Source of the DNA: Thuidium tamariscinum
Taxonomy: Eukaryota; Streptophyta; Bryopsida; Hypnales; Thuidiaceae
Assembly: GCA_947034885.2 (NCBI GenBank)
Contig: OX344750.2
Location: forward strand, 4,154,001 to 4,218,000
Direction: 5' to 3'
Length of the DNA stretch: 64,000 nucleotides
Each line of letters begins with the position of its first letter. Positions within the stretch are counted from its first letter, which is position 1. The notes under the pieces are model-generated. The model made no database searches. It saw only the letters and a list, made by a program, of their open reading frames with translations, and had not been told where the DNA came from. The translations under genes were made by a program, and so were the position numbers. Below, piece by piece: positions 47,345-59,812 of the stretch.

Positions 47345-47590
47345 ATCCTAGTCCTTATTATCTCTACAAAGTTTGGTTACTTTCAATCCAACTTGATTGA
47401 AAATTACTTCAAAGAAATTCTTATTTTGGCATAACTGAAATTGTGCTTTGACTAGTTCTTTTGGATAATCCTAGTCCTTATTATCTCTACAAAGTTTGGT
47501 TGCTTTCAATCCAACTTGATTGAATATTACTTCAAAGAAATTCTTATTTTGGCATAACTGAAATTGTGCTTTGACTAGCTCTTTTGGATA
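47345..47590 (+). repeat. Direct duplication, 123-bp unit x2
   Basis: CCTAGTCCTTATTATCTCTA begins at 47347 and again at 47470. The two units run to CTTTTGGATA at 47467 and 47590 with only a few differences. Confidence 0.92.
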
Positions 47591-48858
47591 CGTAACATGT
47601 TAGAAAGTTGGAATCGTATGCTCATTCTAAAGGTAATTGACTTCTATATGCATGGAAACAAGTCTTGTATTTTTAGGACCAAAAATGAGTGAAAAATTGG
47701 TCTTGCAATAGTAATTGTTTCATTGTTAAATTTCTCCAAAAAATATGAGATAAATTTCAAAAATTTCAAAAATTTGACCCCAAAATTCAAAATCAAATAT
47801 AGTAGAGTAAAACAATATAAGAAAAAAACACAATAGGAAAACAAAATTGAAAAATTGGCTCAAATCCAAATGCAAGATGTAACTTCTATTCTACTAATTG
47901 TTTTTAGATACAAATTGAGAAGAAGAAAAAAAAAACATCTCTCCACTTCATTGGCCAAAATTTTCTATGTGATGATTCTTTGACTCTTTACCTCAAGACT
48001 ACCCATGCTTTAAATTTTTCTATAAATTCAATAGTAAATCTTCTTCTAAATTTGAGTATACCATTTTATAGCTAACTTTATTCTCTTGAGAATAAACCCA
48101 AGAATTAAGTGAATTTTTATGTTCCTAATTATATAAATAGTTGTTTTCAAAAAAACCTTGGGGAGATTACTTAGAGTGTCCATTAGAGACCACATGTGCT
48201 AAGATTTTAGACCCCCTATTTTATGTCCTAAAATTTAAATTAAAAAAAGAAAAATATATGAGAATTTTTTTCTATTTTGAAAGTTTATAATTTGAATTAT
48301 TTGTATTTTTATATATTGATTATAATTAGTTACAAATTTTTGAAGTAAAAAAATATATTGTAGAGCTAAAAAAGACTTTCATCATTCCTATTTCATATAA
48401 GAAAAAATTATCTGAAAAATGAAAAATAAATTATTAAAAATATATTTTCATTGAAAATTCACTTTTCTTGAAGATTCATGCCATGGTCATTTAAATGCAT
48501 TCTCTATAAATATTTGAGTTGAAAAACATGCCATTTTAGTTCATTTTTCAACCTATTTTAGAAATCATTTCATATAATATTTGAGTTCAAATTTTTTGGC
48601 AATAGAAACCTAGTCATTATTAAGTACATTTCAAAATTATAGGTTGAAATCATAGTTTATAAAAAAGTATATTGGGGATCAAAAAATTACTTTAACACGC
48701 ATAATTTGTTTTAGATACATTAAGTGATCTCCTTAGGCAAGAAACAAATTGTCCATATTATGGTTGATGAAAATTTTTAAGGCTATCATGAATGCTTTCA
48801 AGAACTTTTAGACAAAGCTATGAAGTAACTCCAAAAAGATGGAGCATATTTAAGAATG
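47591..48858. other. AT-rich intergenic, nothing recognised
   Basis: About 1.3 kb with no supported feature. Confidence 0.45.
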
Positions 48859-48984
<126 letters not shown>

Positions 48985-49753
48985 TCTAATTGACAACTAT
49001 GTAACTAGCTTAGTTACTTGGTGTTTCATGATTTTGTGCAAGGTTTGGGATTGCTTATATGAAGATGAGAAGAAAGTGAAACATGTTTGGTATGTAATCA
49101 TAGACTAAATAATAGTTTAATCCCCTAAGAATCAAGGCCTAGTTTGTGCTTTTTAGAACTTATTATATAAACAAAATTTAAAGATACTTTTTAAATAATT
49201 TTAATAACATTTTCAAAGTTGCACCAAAAGATCTTTAATTCTCATCGAAACTAGATTTACAATTTATTACATGGATAAAGAAAGAAGAATATTATAAATT
49301 AATAATGTTTGATCATATATAGAAAACTTGAAGTATAGAAGTTTGAATTCTTTGAATTCTTTGTTTACATGTCAAATCTAAAATGATGGTCATGTGTAAA
49401 AATACGAGCTTAGAAGAAATGACATGTATAAATGTAATCAATTGATTTCATGTCTAAATGTAACGTCAAAAATTTGTAAATAAACTTGCAATATAACATT
49501 CCCAAGTTATAGTTATTGTGTAGTCCAAATGCTCTTAATGCTACAAAATGAAGTATTGCAATGGATTCCATCATATAGAAACTTAAATCTATAGAAATTA
49601 TTTTTAAGAAAATGGTTTTCATACTTAGAATATATTTGATTAATTATGCAAGTTTAAGAATAGAACTAATAATATTTAACATCCTCAATAAAAAAAGAAA
49701 TTTTAAGATAGAAATAAAGACAAAATAAAATCCATTTCTCACTTGGATCTTAT
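48985..49753. other. AT-rich intergenic with a possible worn TTAA-element end
   Basis: TTTAATCCCCTAAGAATCAA at about 49117 resembles a TTAA-family left end. The following sequence is too diverged to follow. Confidence 0.35.
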
Positions 49754-50119
49754 CTACACAATCAATTCTCTATAAAATATAAAACTAAAGTCTACAAATC
49801 TTAAAAGTTGAGAGAGGGGACAAAATGTATTAAGCTGCAAACTATTGAGTTCTACTATCCGTTTAATCCTTGCCAAGTACAATTTTGTACCTACACCCCC
49901 TAAAAATGTCGGGAAAAATGTGCCACACTCATCAACATCCACTGAAATTGCGTTGGCTCTAATCCACTCATTAGAATATAAAAGTGACTCAAAACAAGCG
50001 TCTTGTAGATAGAAAGTAGAATAGTGATAAATTGGTGGAGAATTTAAAACAAATTCTAAAATTGATTTTGATTTTTGATTTTCAATTTTGTTTAACCACA
50101 ATTTCTTCTTATTTGACAT
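49754..50119 (-). CDS. Unrecognised ORF, 121 codons, doubtful
   Basis: The longest ATG-initiated frame on this side of the window (MSNKKKLWLNKIENQ...). It has a Lys/Asn-rich start and a middle with slightly higher sequence complexity (...EWIRANAISVDVDECG...). No domain is recognised, there is no neighbouring frame to act as another exon, and base composition is like the surroundings. Either chance or an isolated exon. Confidence 0.15.
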   Translation of the reverse strand: MSNKKKLWLNKIENQKSKSILEFVLNSPPIYHYSTFYLQDACFESLLYSNEWIRANAISVDVDECGTFFPTFLGGVGTKLYLARIKRIVELNSLQLNTFCPLSQLLRFVDFSFIFYRELIV

Positions 50120-50729
50120 GCTTCAAAATTTTACATCTTTTGTATTTATTTGACAACTTTCAAAAAACATAGTTGGTTTTGAAATTGGTAAAGAATTGGA
50201 AATGCATGGATGGATCTCAATGAAGGATTGATGTCTTGTCCTTGACCAAATAAGACCTTAAAAATGAATTTTAGAAATGATCTATACAATAAAATTTGAA
50301 AATTTTGAAAAAATGATTATAGGTCTTGGTAAATGAATTTAGAAACATCTTAATTCAAATTTTCACCACAGATATAGTTTCTATGTTTTGTAATTGAATT
50401 TGGATTTAGAGGCTTAATCTATGAGGTTATCAACATGGCTTAGTAAAGATGCCATTCACTAGATGGTTTCAATTACTAGACGTTGAAAATGCCATTCACC
50501 ACATGAAGATAGTATGCAAATCTTTGAGAATGCATGCTAAGTTTTGAATCTATACCACTACACATTGCACACTTTGCGATGAAGTTTTATTTGTTAAAAT
50601 TTTAGGCCAATAAGCTCTAAATTGGAATGAAATTTGCAAGAGAAACCTTTTTACTATCCATTTTTTGGAAGTGAATCTTATCATGGCAATTATTAATTGT
50701 ACCAAGTTTCAAAGCCAGCAAGTTTCTAA

Positions 50730-50944
50730 TTCTTTAATATTCACATTCAAATAAATATATGTATATATATATATATACAAAAATCTTAAACTCTTGGTTG
50801 ATTTTCTTTCTTTTATAAAGTTTAAAACACATCTTAAGAAAATGAATTTATGATATATAAACTTTCATTCTTAAGGAAATTGTAAAGAAGAAATAGGTAC
50901 GTATAAGAGGAAGGAAGCAATTTTTCATTAGTAGTCTTAAAATG

Positions 50945-51018
<74 letters not shown>

Positions 51019-51370
51019 CATTTTAAGATTCCCTACAAATGTTTTACTTTTGAAAAATTGTGAAAATTGAATTTAGAAATAAATCATGTACATTTTTTTT
51101 CCACAAAAGATGCCCTAATTGCTTGTAAATTAGACTTTTCATAACTTTCACATCACTTATCTTCATAGAATGACTCAAAGATTTTGAAGAAGATATAAAT
51201 ATATTATAATAGACCAAACACTTTAAAAAAATTTAAATTAAATTTTTTGCATTCTTCTCTTGCCTGTGAAGTCATATATTTTGTAATTACAATAAGACTT
51301 AACATTTTCACTATAAAACCAAATAGAATAAAATTTATATTCCCATAAATTTAATACATTCTTTGATCCC
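50730..51370 (-). mobile_element. Family B relic, inverted, split by an AT palindrome
   Basis: Blocks such as TAGGTACGTATAAGAGGAAG, GATGCCCTAATTGCTTGTAA and CATAACTTTCACATCACTTA follow 12290-12560 of the inverted family B copy. The ends are lost and the borders approximate. Confidence 0.45.
50936..51027. repeat. Perfect palindrome with long (AT)n centre
   Basis: CTTAAAATGGAAT on the left and ATTCCATTTTAAG on the right flank about 66 bp of AT repeat, so the whole 92 bp is one palindrome. It lies inside the family B relic. Confidence 0.9.
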
Positions 51371-53505
51371 AAAAAATGTTTTGAGAAACTTAAGGAGGAT
51401 TAACATTATATTTATATGCCCCAAATCTTAATAAATCCATTATGAAAATTTCAACCTTTAGGATTGAATTTAGTGAATATAGGATATTAGGAATCATTGG
51501 GTATTCTTGTTATGAAACAATGCAAATTAGCAAGACACAATAAGGTTCACTATTCATTCAAAAACATTCAAGTGCCCTATTCCCCTCAAAAAACCTAGAC
51601 CCCTTCATGAAATAAATGATGAAAAAAATAAAAACTTGAGTCAACATCAAATATATAATTATAGAGGTATATGATAATTTCAAATGCAAAGATATAGATA
51701 TAATATATAATATAGATGGGTTTAAATATGGATGCACAAATATAATAGCTATATGATGGACAATATGGTACATAGTAGATACATAATCTATATTCATTCT
51801 TATCTCAAATGATGCAAGTAAATAATAAATAGGGTCTAGGGGTTTGAGGTCTAAAAGGGGAGGGGGGTGGGAAGGTTTTTAGTAACTAACTATTCAAAAA
51901 GAGAACTACTACCCTATTTGTGCTACTTTTAGGATGTTTGCATTTGTTATTTGTGAATACAATGTATTTAGACAAAAGACTATTCAAAGTAATTAGGATT
52001 TACAAATTTTTAAAGAATGATTAGGTTTGGTAGGAATTCTTCATTTTATTATATTAGTGCGGTTTAAATGTGAAGAAGATGTACTACCAATTCCTCAATC
52101 CAATTGATAATTACAAATAGGTGACACATGGAATTAGTTTGAACCCTCACTTCAATTTGGAGGCTATAAACTCATTTACCAACTATTTCTAAAATTTCAT
52201 TTAAAAAATAAGATTTGAAACTATAATTGATATGCTATGTTGTATATGCCATATAGCCCTAAGTGTGAATGGCCCATATCTAATAGATCTTCTTGGTACA
52301 CCACTTTTAAAATTGTGGCCTCAAAGTAAAGTATAAAACTTGTTATATATTCACTTTGCCTAGTTATCAACATCCAAAATATAACAATGAATAGGGAGGG
52401 AAGGCAAGGTGATCCACTAGTAAAAGAAGCTATTGGAAAAATCTTTGAACAAGTGTATTTATGTGAATCCACCATTTGAATGCCTATTATTAGTTTTTTC
52501 ACATGTTTGTATGCTTGATTAGGTGATTCCTACTAGCAATTGTTGATTAGCTATCAAGATGAACTTTGAAAGTAATTTTTTCCATTTTTGAGCCAAGATT
52601 CTCTACTATCACTTCATTATACATTTTAATAATTGCTAAATTGCAAAACAAACAAATAAACATTACAACTTCATCCACATTTACTCAATTTTGTTGAATT
52701 TCAATAAATGAAAATTATATGGATGCATCTACCTTAACCCTCGAACATTAGGCTAGGCACTATAGAAATTATATTTTTGAATATTGTGTAAATCATTTAC
52801 TTAAAAAACAATCCAAGAGCATTCATTAGAGGTCAAACTACTATCCAAAACCTAACCTTTTTCCACAAAAATTTCAAAGATGAAAATTTGCACATTTGTC
52901 TTCTATCAAAGGAATTTATCATCCATTGGATAGTTAGTAATTGTGCAATAAATTTCTAGGATTACCAATTGGTGTAGATTTACATTACAAACTAGACTCC
53001 ACATTAGAGTAAATTGTCTAGTGTGTGCAATGAAGAACCAAAAGCTAGAGTTTGAAAAAAACAATAGACAAGATTTATTGAAGCATCCAAAATGGGTCTC
53101 ATAGAGCTTGGTTTTTTTTTGTACTAAAATTCTTAGTTAAACATTCTCCAACACCCTTTTTGTAACCTAGGAAGAACTTTACTATTCATTCTAAGGTAGA
53201 CAAGCTTATTAACACCTTGATTTGCAATCTTAATATCTTAAGGCCAATTCCAAGAAGAAAACATCTTTTTTTAGAAGTGTGGACTTGTTTCACAAATCAA
53301 ATACAAGTAAAAATATAATTATTTGATTAAAATTTGTAATTTTTGTTAATTTTTTAAGTAGTAATTTGTCTTGAAATTGCAAAATTGTTGATAGAGTAGA
53401 GTTATAAATGTCTTATTAGCAACCTCAAACTTCTTAAAGATGTATCTTTTATCACTTGAATATTCACCAATAATTAAAGGATTGATGCATTACCTTTTGA
53501 TGTTG
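51371..53505. other. AT-rich intergenic, nothing recognised
   Basis: About 2.1 kb; the longest frame is 93 codons (minus, 52221-52502) and is unrecognised. A G-rich run lies at 51857-51872. TTAACCCTCGAACATTAGG at about 52734 is at best a very worn TTAA-element end. Confidence 0.45.
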
Positions 53506-54189
53506 TTAACTTCTAAAACACCAAACTGTGTTTTGGCATTATAGAATTTTTGGGTAGCTCATTACAAATTTAGTTTTAATTATTTTTCTTTTGAATTTGT
53601 CACAATATGTCAACAAGGAATATCTTTAAGGCCCAATAATTTTCATTATTTTTGAATACATGGTTAAAAAATTATTGTATAATATGTTATTTCTTTCTCA
53701 ACTTGGGTAGTCTAGGCACATTAGAAAAAATCATTTTCTTAGAAACAAAAATTCTTACTTGGTTTTCTAAATTCATATAAATATATAAGATTTAAATCAT
53801 TCTATTTTTATTATTAAGACAAAAGTTACATAGATTTTAGTTTATAGGTAGTTATGAGTTTTCTACTCTAAAATAAACTTTGAAGTCCTTTATTTAAGTC
53901 AATTTTCAATATTTTTGAAAATGAAATAAAATCATTGGATTTAGATTTTTTTATTACAACATTACAACAACACAACCATTGAAATTGGAATTTTTCAATT
54001 TCATAACTATATCTATAACAATTTAATATTTTGAATCATTATCTACTTCTTTCTACTTACTATTTTTTCCTTTATGGTGTACAGTTACAAATGATTTGAA
54101 ATTTTTCAAGGATATGTTTAACTTGCCTTGAAGACTCAATCCAAAGAGTAACCACTATCGTGGATATTTTCTTGACAAATATGAGCTTG

Positions 54190-54787
54190 TGAGGCATGAT
54201 GCCTCACTATCCACTCAAAAGAATTTTAAATTAAAAAATAAATTATTAACTCAACCCACACAGACACCTTCCAAAAAAAAATTGATTTATAATTTTAAAA
54301 TTTTAAAATTTGCATTCCCCCCCCCCCCAACCTCTTATAATTTCCAGAAGCCAATGTGATTGACAATCAATATGGGATTTTACCTGTATCATTATTCAAT
54401 ATACGTATTTAATATTGTATACATATTCAATACTATATACATATTCAATATTGTATGCATATTTAGTATTGTATACATATTCAATATTGTATAGTATCCA
54501 TATGCAATATTTCAGTATTGTATAGTATCCGTATTCAATATTATAATATTATATTTGTATTTAGTATTCGTATCTATATTTTGTATCTATATCCATATCC
54601 GTGTTTGGACGGCTAAGATTAAATCTCATGAGATCAATGGCTTATGATTTTTTGAGAAATCAATGGTGATTTTGAAGGTCACCATTTTTATAAAAAAATC
54701 AACGACCTGTAAATTTTTGGAGGGGGGGAGGAGGAGGGGGAGAAATGCAAACTAGGGTGGCTGCATCTTTTCAGAGGATAGTGAGGT
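54190..54787 (+). mobile_element. CCTCACTATCC-family element nested in family A
   Basis: Opens with the palindrome GTGAGGCATGATGCCTCAC, then TATCCACTCAAAAG, and ends CTTTTCAGAGGATAGTGAGG. The inverted ends CCTCACTATCC..CT..AAAAG match. GTGAGG occurs at both outer edges, and the host continues TGTAG as in related copies. The interior has a poly-C tract (54318), about 200 bp of degenerate CATATTCAATATTGTATA repeats (54395-54560), ATCCATATCCGTGTTTGG, and a G-rich run before the right end. Confidence 0.75.
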
Positions 54788-54917
54788 GTAGTTTTTTTTT
54801 GCAGGGCCAAAAAAAGGACTTTTGTCAATTCAAAGGTTAATAAATTGCAATTCATGTAGTAGAAATTTCTGGAATTTTTTCCACATCTTTTCTAACTAGT
54901 GTACTATATAAAATTTT

Positions 54918-55217
54918 CATTAGAAGAGATTTGAGGCCTCCAGAGGGTAGAATTGTTCTCAAAATTGTTCTAGGAACTGCTGGTTGTTGTCAAGCTAGCA
55001 ATTTAAAAATTAAAAATTGAGCCTGAAATGTGGAAAAAGTCCAAAATTTTTATTTTTATTTTTCAAAAATAATAATAATGATGTAGCACGGTCTTGACCA
55101 TATTGGATTATTGCATTTCTACGTTCTCGAGGCAGTTTATGCATTCTTGTGGCAGTTTTTGTGTTCCCACGCTTTGGGAACTCATAGTCTTTTAAAGGCC
55201 TCAAATCCCTCCTAATG
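54918..55217. mobile_element. CATTAGAAG-family MITE nested in family A
   Basis: Left end CATTAGAAGAGATTTGAGGC and right end GCCTCAAATCCCTCCTAATG, 300 bp. The interior has GGTTGTTGTCAAGCTAGCA, GATGTAGCACGGTCTTGACC and GCTTTGGGAACTCATAGTCT. Confidence 0.8.
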
Positions 55218-55328
55218 TGATAGTTACATGTGTCTAAAAATGTTTTTTTTCTTCTAAAGTTTGGTACTTGTATAATGGTAATTTTGGAGCAATTTTGGTG
55301 AAAAGATACACAAGGACTTTAGAGGATA

Positions 55329-55841
55329 CTTCACTCATTTTCTTATAAAACAAACAAATTTGGATGAGTTTTGTCGTGCTATTGGGACCTAAAGTAGGAT
55401 GATGAAAATAGGTAGTTGATGGAAATAAGCTAGTCTAATATATTACTTGCTTGCCTTGGTCGTTAGTATTTATAAAACCAAATTACAAAAACTATGATTG
55501 ATAAGACTTTTTGTAGGTAACTACATCTAAAATTGCACACAATTGATTCTTGCCTAAACTGTAATCCCACTATTCATGATAAATTATGATTGGTTTTGGA
55601 AAGTGGAAACCCCTATTTTCGGTACTTTGAAAATTTGTAGTTTATTCATAAGGTGTTAAAAAAATGCATTCTAAGAGAATCTAAAATCTTCTTTGACTAC
55701 CAACACAACCCCACAAAAAATTTCCAATATAATAATGGAAACTATGCTAAATTGCTTAATTGTGCAATTTTACGCGTAGTTACCTTAGCAAGAACAACCA
55801 AATAGGATGCCACTAGTCAAGCGGCCTCTTTATTTGACAAT
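55329..55841. other. Intergenic; part is a dispersed repeat
   Basis: About 55525-55780 shares diverged blocks with 24340-24510. No gene. Confidence 0.35.
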
Positions 55842-55937
55842 CCATCACTGAAATAAGTCCAATCCTGGCCAATCAAATACACTGATCCCTTTTCTTGAAC
55901 ATCTGATGAGTTTGGATTGGACTTATTTCAGTGATGG
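55842..55937. repeat. Perfect 24-bp inverted repeat, 48-bp spacer
   Basis: CCATCACTGAAATAAGTCC continued by AATCC (55842-55865) is matched exactly by its inverse at 55914-55937. The size suits a tiny MITE or a small-RNA hairpin. No target duplication is seen. Confidence 0.93.
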
Positions 55938-56550
55938 GGAAACTTTCTGAGTTTCACCGGCTAATTTACTTGAACCATTTTTTCAAGTACCGTACATGTA
56001 GGTCAGTTTCGAAAATAACTTGGAAAATTTTGGAAGATGTTGAAATTTAGAAAATTATTTACAACTATTTCTAAAAATTTGAAAAAATTGTTCTTGAATT
56101 TTTTTTTGAAAAAGGAACACATATAATCATGAATAGAAAGAATCAATCCAAAACTAAGAGTATCCTCATTAAGTGCTGAAAATAAAAAAATCCCTATCTG
56201 TCTGCCAAACTATCAAAATGCCAAAAGTAGACTATTTTGGCAGAAATTGCCGAAACTTACGTACACATACAGTAGGGTGATTGGTTATTTTCTCTATTTT
56301 TTACTCAAAATAGTAATTAAAAAGATTCTCCACTGATTTTTTTGCCAAAGTTTTCAAATTGCAATTGAATTTTTTCCTCAATTCCTATGTCTAACTTTGA
56401 ACTACCTACCAAGTTTTCCCAATCATTAAGTTCTACTTTACTCCTCTTGTCAAGTTATGCACCAAATGCTCCCAAACATAATAAGGTTGAGGCACTCATC
56501 TAAGCAATTTTGAAGTAGATGGTGAAGAATTAGAGTTGGTGGAAATTTTT
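55938..56550. other. Intergenic, nothing recognised
   Basis: No supported feature. Confidence 0.4.
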
Positions 56551-57430
56551 CTTATGTAGGAAGATAGGAAATATGGGGACAGAGAATTTTTAAGAATTTA
56601 ACCCTCAAAACTGAAATTTTGGGAGCCAAAAAGTGAATTGCACCCATTTCTAATCTCTCGAGTCTTTTAATTCAGATTACTTTCCCATGCCATGTGTCAT
56701 GACCTTATGAGTTCCAACATTGAAAAGGACAAAAATAAAACCCAAAAAATAATTCCAATTTTCTTATGTAGGAAGATAGGAAATATGGGGACAGAGAATT
56801 TTTAAGAATTTAACCCTCAAAACTGAAATTTTGGGAGTCAAAAAGTGAATTGCACCCATTTCTAATCTCTCGAGTCTTTTAATTCAGATTACTTTCCCAC
56901 TCACTTTTGCCAGCCATGTGTCATGACCTTATGAGTTCCAACATTGAAAAGGACAAAAATAAAACCCAAAAAATAATTCCAATTTTCTTATGTAGGAAGA
57001 TAGGAAATATGGGGATAGAGATTTTTTAAGAATTTAACCCTCAAAATTGAAATTTTGGGAGCCAAAAAGTGAATTGCACCCATTTCTAATCTCCAGAGTC
57101 TTTTAATTCAGATTACTTTCCCACTCACTTTTGCCAGCCATGTGTCATGACCTTATGAGTTCCAACATTGAAAAGGACAAAAATAAAACCCAAAAAATAA
57201 TTCCAATTTTCTTATGTAGGAAGATAGGAAATATGAGGATAGAGAGTTTTTAAGAACTTAACCCTCAAAACTGAAATTTTGGGAGCCAAGAAGTGAATTG
57301 CACCCATTTCTAATCTCTCGAGTCTTTTAATTTAGATTACTTTTCCACTCACTTTTTCCAGCTGTGTGTCATGGCCTTATGAGTTCTAACATTGAAAAGG
57401 ACAAAAAAAAACCCAAAAAATAATTCCAAA
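56551..57430 (+). repeat. Tandem array, about 224-bp unit x4
   Basis: Units begin at CTTATGTAGGAAGATAGGAA (56551, 56763, 56987, 57211) and contain GAATTGCACCCATTTCTAAT and GAAAAGGACAAAAA. The first unit lacks a 12-bp piece (around CACTCACTTTTGCC), giving 212 bp. The last unit is the most diverged. No frame crosses units. Confidence 0.95.
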
Positions 57431-57746
57431 CTTCATTTCTACCCTATGGTTGATAATTACGCACCCTACAGATTGGTTACTGGGTGCGGCTGGTTATTGG
57501 TGCCTCAACCTTAAGTCATGATTGTGGAGAACTGAGATTCTTCCTTCCTTCCTTTGGGCCCCAGAATAATTAAAAAATTAGAAACCTATGAGTGCCCAAT
57601 CAATTCCCCTACTACCGGTAGATTAGTGATTAGCAGTGGCTCCCCTTGAGGAATGTCTGATTGACCTTCTCCACCTGAAGTACTGAACACGCTGATTACG
57701 GGATATCTCTCTGAACTCACTCAACTGCGATCATTGCGGGACTTGA
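57431..57746. other. Intergenic, slightly G+C-richer, nothing recognised
   Basis: No gene or repeat end identified. Confidence 0.35.
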
Positions 57747-58152
57747 GAGCATCCCCACGGGCCTCAGGGAGTGACTCAGGCAGTGGGCTAACTCAGGGAA
57801 TGGCCTGGCCCGAGCGAATAAATTGCCCCATGGGAGGCACGGCCAAGCAAAAAGAAAGGTTGGGCTCAGCCAAATTTAAGGATGGCACGGCCAAATGGAG
57901 AAAACTTGGTCGGGCTCGGTGTGCCTTTCTTTAAATTTAATTCCTATTTTCAAGATGCTTTACCATTGACTAATGGTTTGTTTTTCTTGGAATCCACGGT
58001 AAAGTGTCTGGAAATTTGGAATTGATTGTTCCCCGTGCTTGTTTGGCATGTTGGGGTGGGGGAAATTCATTTGCCCGGGCCCGGCCTTCTTGAATGGCTC
58101 GGCAAGCATCCCTTGACTATGCCTCTTCTATGTACAATCTGTGGGGATGCTC
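57747..58152. mobile_element. GAGCATCCCCAC-type plant MITE
   Basis: Left end GAGCATCCCCACGGGCC and right end CTGTGGGGATGCTC, about 406 bp, flanked by TGA and TAA. Both ends carry inner G+C-rich arms (GCCTGGCCCGAGCG on the left; GCCCGGGCCCGGCC on the right). Ends of the form GAGCATCYYCAAC/CACNG are widespread in plant non-autonomous DNA elements, which supports a plant origin. A 66-codon frame across it is not meaningful. Confidence 0.7.
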
Positions 58153-58219
58153 TAACCCTGTAAGATAGAACCACCCATAACCAATCACTCAAGGTATTCT
58201 GAACATGATCTAGTTTAGT

Positions 58220-58686
58220 GTAAGGTAAAACAGACCATTACAGACCAAATGAGGAGTTTGTCTTCATGTCACTCTTGAAATCTTCTAATTTTTTTCTCAC
58301 ATGTGGATAAGTGATAGAAATGATGGGAGCACTTGAAACTATATTTTTTGGACAAAGTGTGAATTGGTTATGAATTTTTGAAGTGTTCCATCCATCATGG
58401 TTTTTAGACTACCCCAAACCAACTAAAATTGTATCCATAATGGTCATCTTACTCACCTAATGTAGTCAAAATATTTTCTAATAGATAAAGGTTTGAAAGA
58501 GTCATTTCCTTCAATGAATTAACATTGAAAAGCTAAAAGTTTCTATTGTGGTCACTAATCACCCCATTCCACTTAGCTAAGACATTGATTGTGGCCAAAA
58601 TCTCATTCTCTAGAAGAAAACTATAATGAGCTCATTCCTAGGAGTTTGTAATGGGTAGTAAGTCCGTAATGGGTTGTTTTACCTTA
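58220..58686 (+). mobile_element. Small TIR element, GGTAGAACAACCC family
   Basis: Left end TAAGGTAAAACAGACCATTA and right end GTAATGGGTTGTTTTACCTTA. The interior aligns with 8817-9296 (AGCTAAGACATTGATTGTGG, AAAATCTCATTCTCTAGAAG). Confidence 0.62.
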
Positions 58687-59812
58687 GTACAAGGCAAAGC
58701 AAATATTTTCAGAGGTGCAACAATAGAAATGACGAGGATTGCTAAAAGTTTTGATAATTTTCTGGCATGAATTGAAATTATTATGAATTTTGAAAGGCCA
58801 AAAGTGATGCAGACTTGTAGCCAATGTCTAGATTCTTTCAATTACTATCATTAAAGAGCTCCTTTCTTGTTCATTATTTCCTATTTTCTTGCTCACTAGA
58901 TTAGGACATGTGTTATGAATTTATTAATCCCAACCTCGAAAAAAAAATGTGCATTCCAAGCTTAGGTTGGAAATCTATTCCAACCTTACTAGGAACAAAA
59001 ACGGTGTGACCATGAGGCCTTGTCTTAGGTGAACGTTAATATTAGTTTTATTACCAAAAAATACTAATATACTAAATAGAAGGGAAATTAAACAAAATTA
59101 TCATAATGGAATGAATAGTAAACTCAACAAAGTTTGCCTAGGCAACCCTCCTTGAATTGGCTTGTGAAGGGTTTGCCTAGGTTCTAAGCGGCTTCCTCCT
59201 TTCAACCAAATAGAGGTCCACTTAGACGCCCCCCAAAAATGTTTATCTATGTCATTGTATTGCAGTATGTGTAAATAGGATTATAGATAAGATTTAAAAA
59301 TAGAGATCCAAAATCCACCATAGTCGATGCCATGGACTTAGAGCCAATAAATGAAGTCTAGAGGTTGGAGATGGGGTGTTGATTGCTTATCAGTGGTTCT
59401 ACCTTGATGGCACCATAGACACTAAATTGCTTGATGAATGTTTTTGGAGAGCTTTTAAGATAACATAATTGCAAATATTCATTCATTTTTATTTTTTTTG
59501 GAGTAGTTGGGGTAGTGGAACAAGACATGAGTATTCTCTGATGCATTAAAGGTCTTTGTCTTTTTCTACATGCAAGGATTTAAAAAAAAACATAGTAGAA
59601 AGAATCTTTGGAAATAATTTTTTTTATGAGATTGAAGATCAAGTTCCTACTCAACCTTCCATGTGAGTGACTGCAACCAATTGCTCATCCAATTTTCTTT
59701 CGAGCTCTCTAAATTCAAAAATACAAGAATAAATTTCCTCTCTTTTTCACATTCTTAGTAACCACTTTATTGTTATAGAGTTAAGGTTAGAGGTGCCCAT
59801 AATGGATAATTT
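58687..59812. other. Intergenic, nothing recognised
   Basis: About 1.1 kb without supported features; only sub-65-codon frames. Confidence 0.4.

Larger units (their letters stand above)
53506..55328 (+). mobile_element. TTAA element, family A, with two nested insertions
   Basis: Starts TTAACTTCTAAAACACCAAA and ends about CAAGGACTTTAGAGGATAC. Family A blocks occur in order (TGGTTAAAAAATTATTGTAT, GAAGTCCTTTATTTAAGTCA, TCTACTTCTTTCTACTTACT, AATTTTGGAGCAATTTTGGT). It is split at 54190-54787 and 54918-55217. Confidence 0.75.

Noticed and set aside
57734-57934. 66-codon frame
   Set aside because: It lies inside the GAGCATCCCCAC MITE, starts before its border, and resembles no protein.
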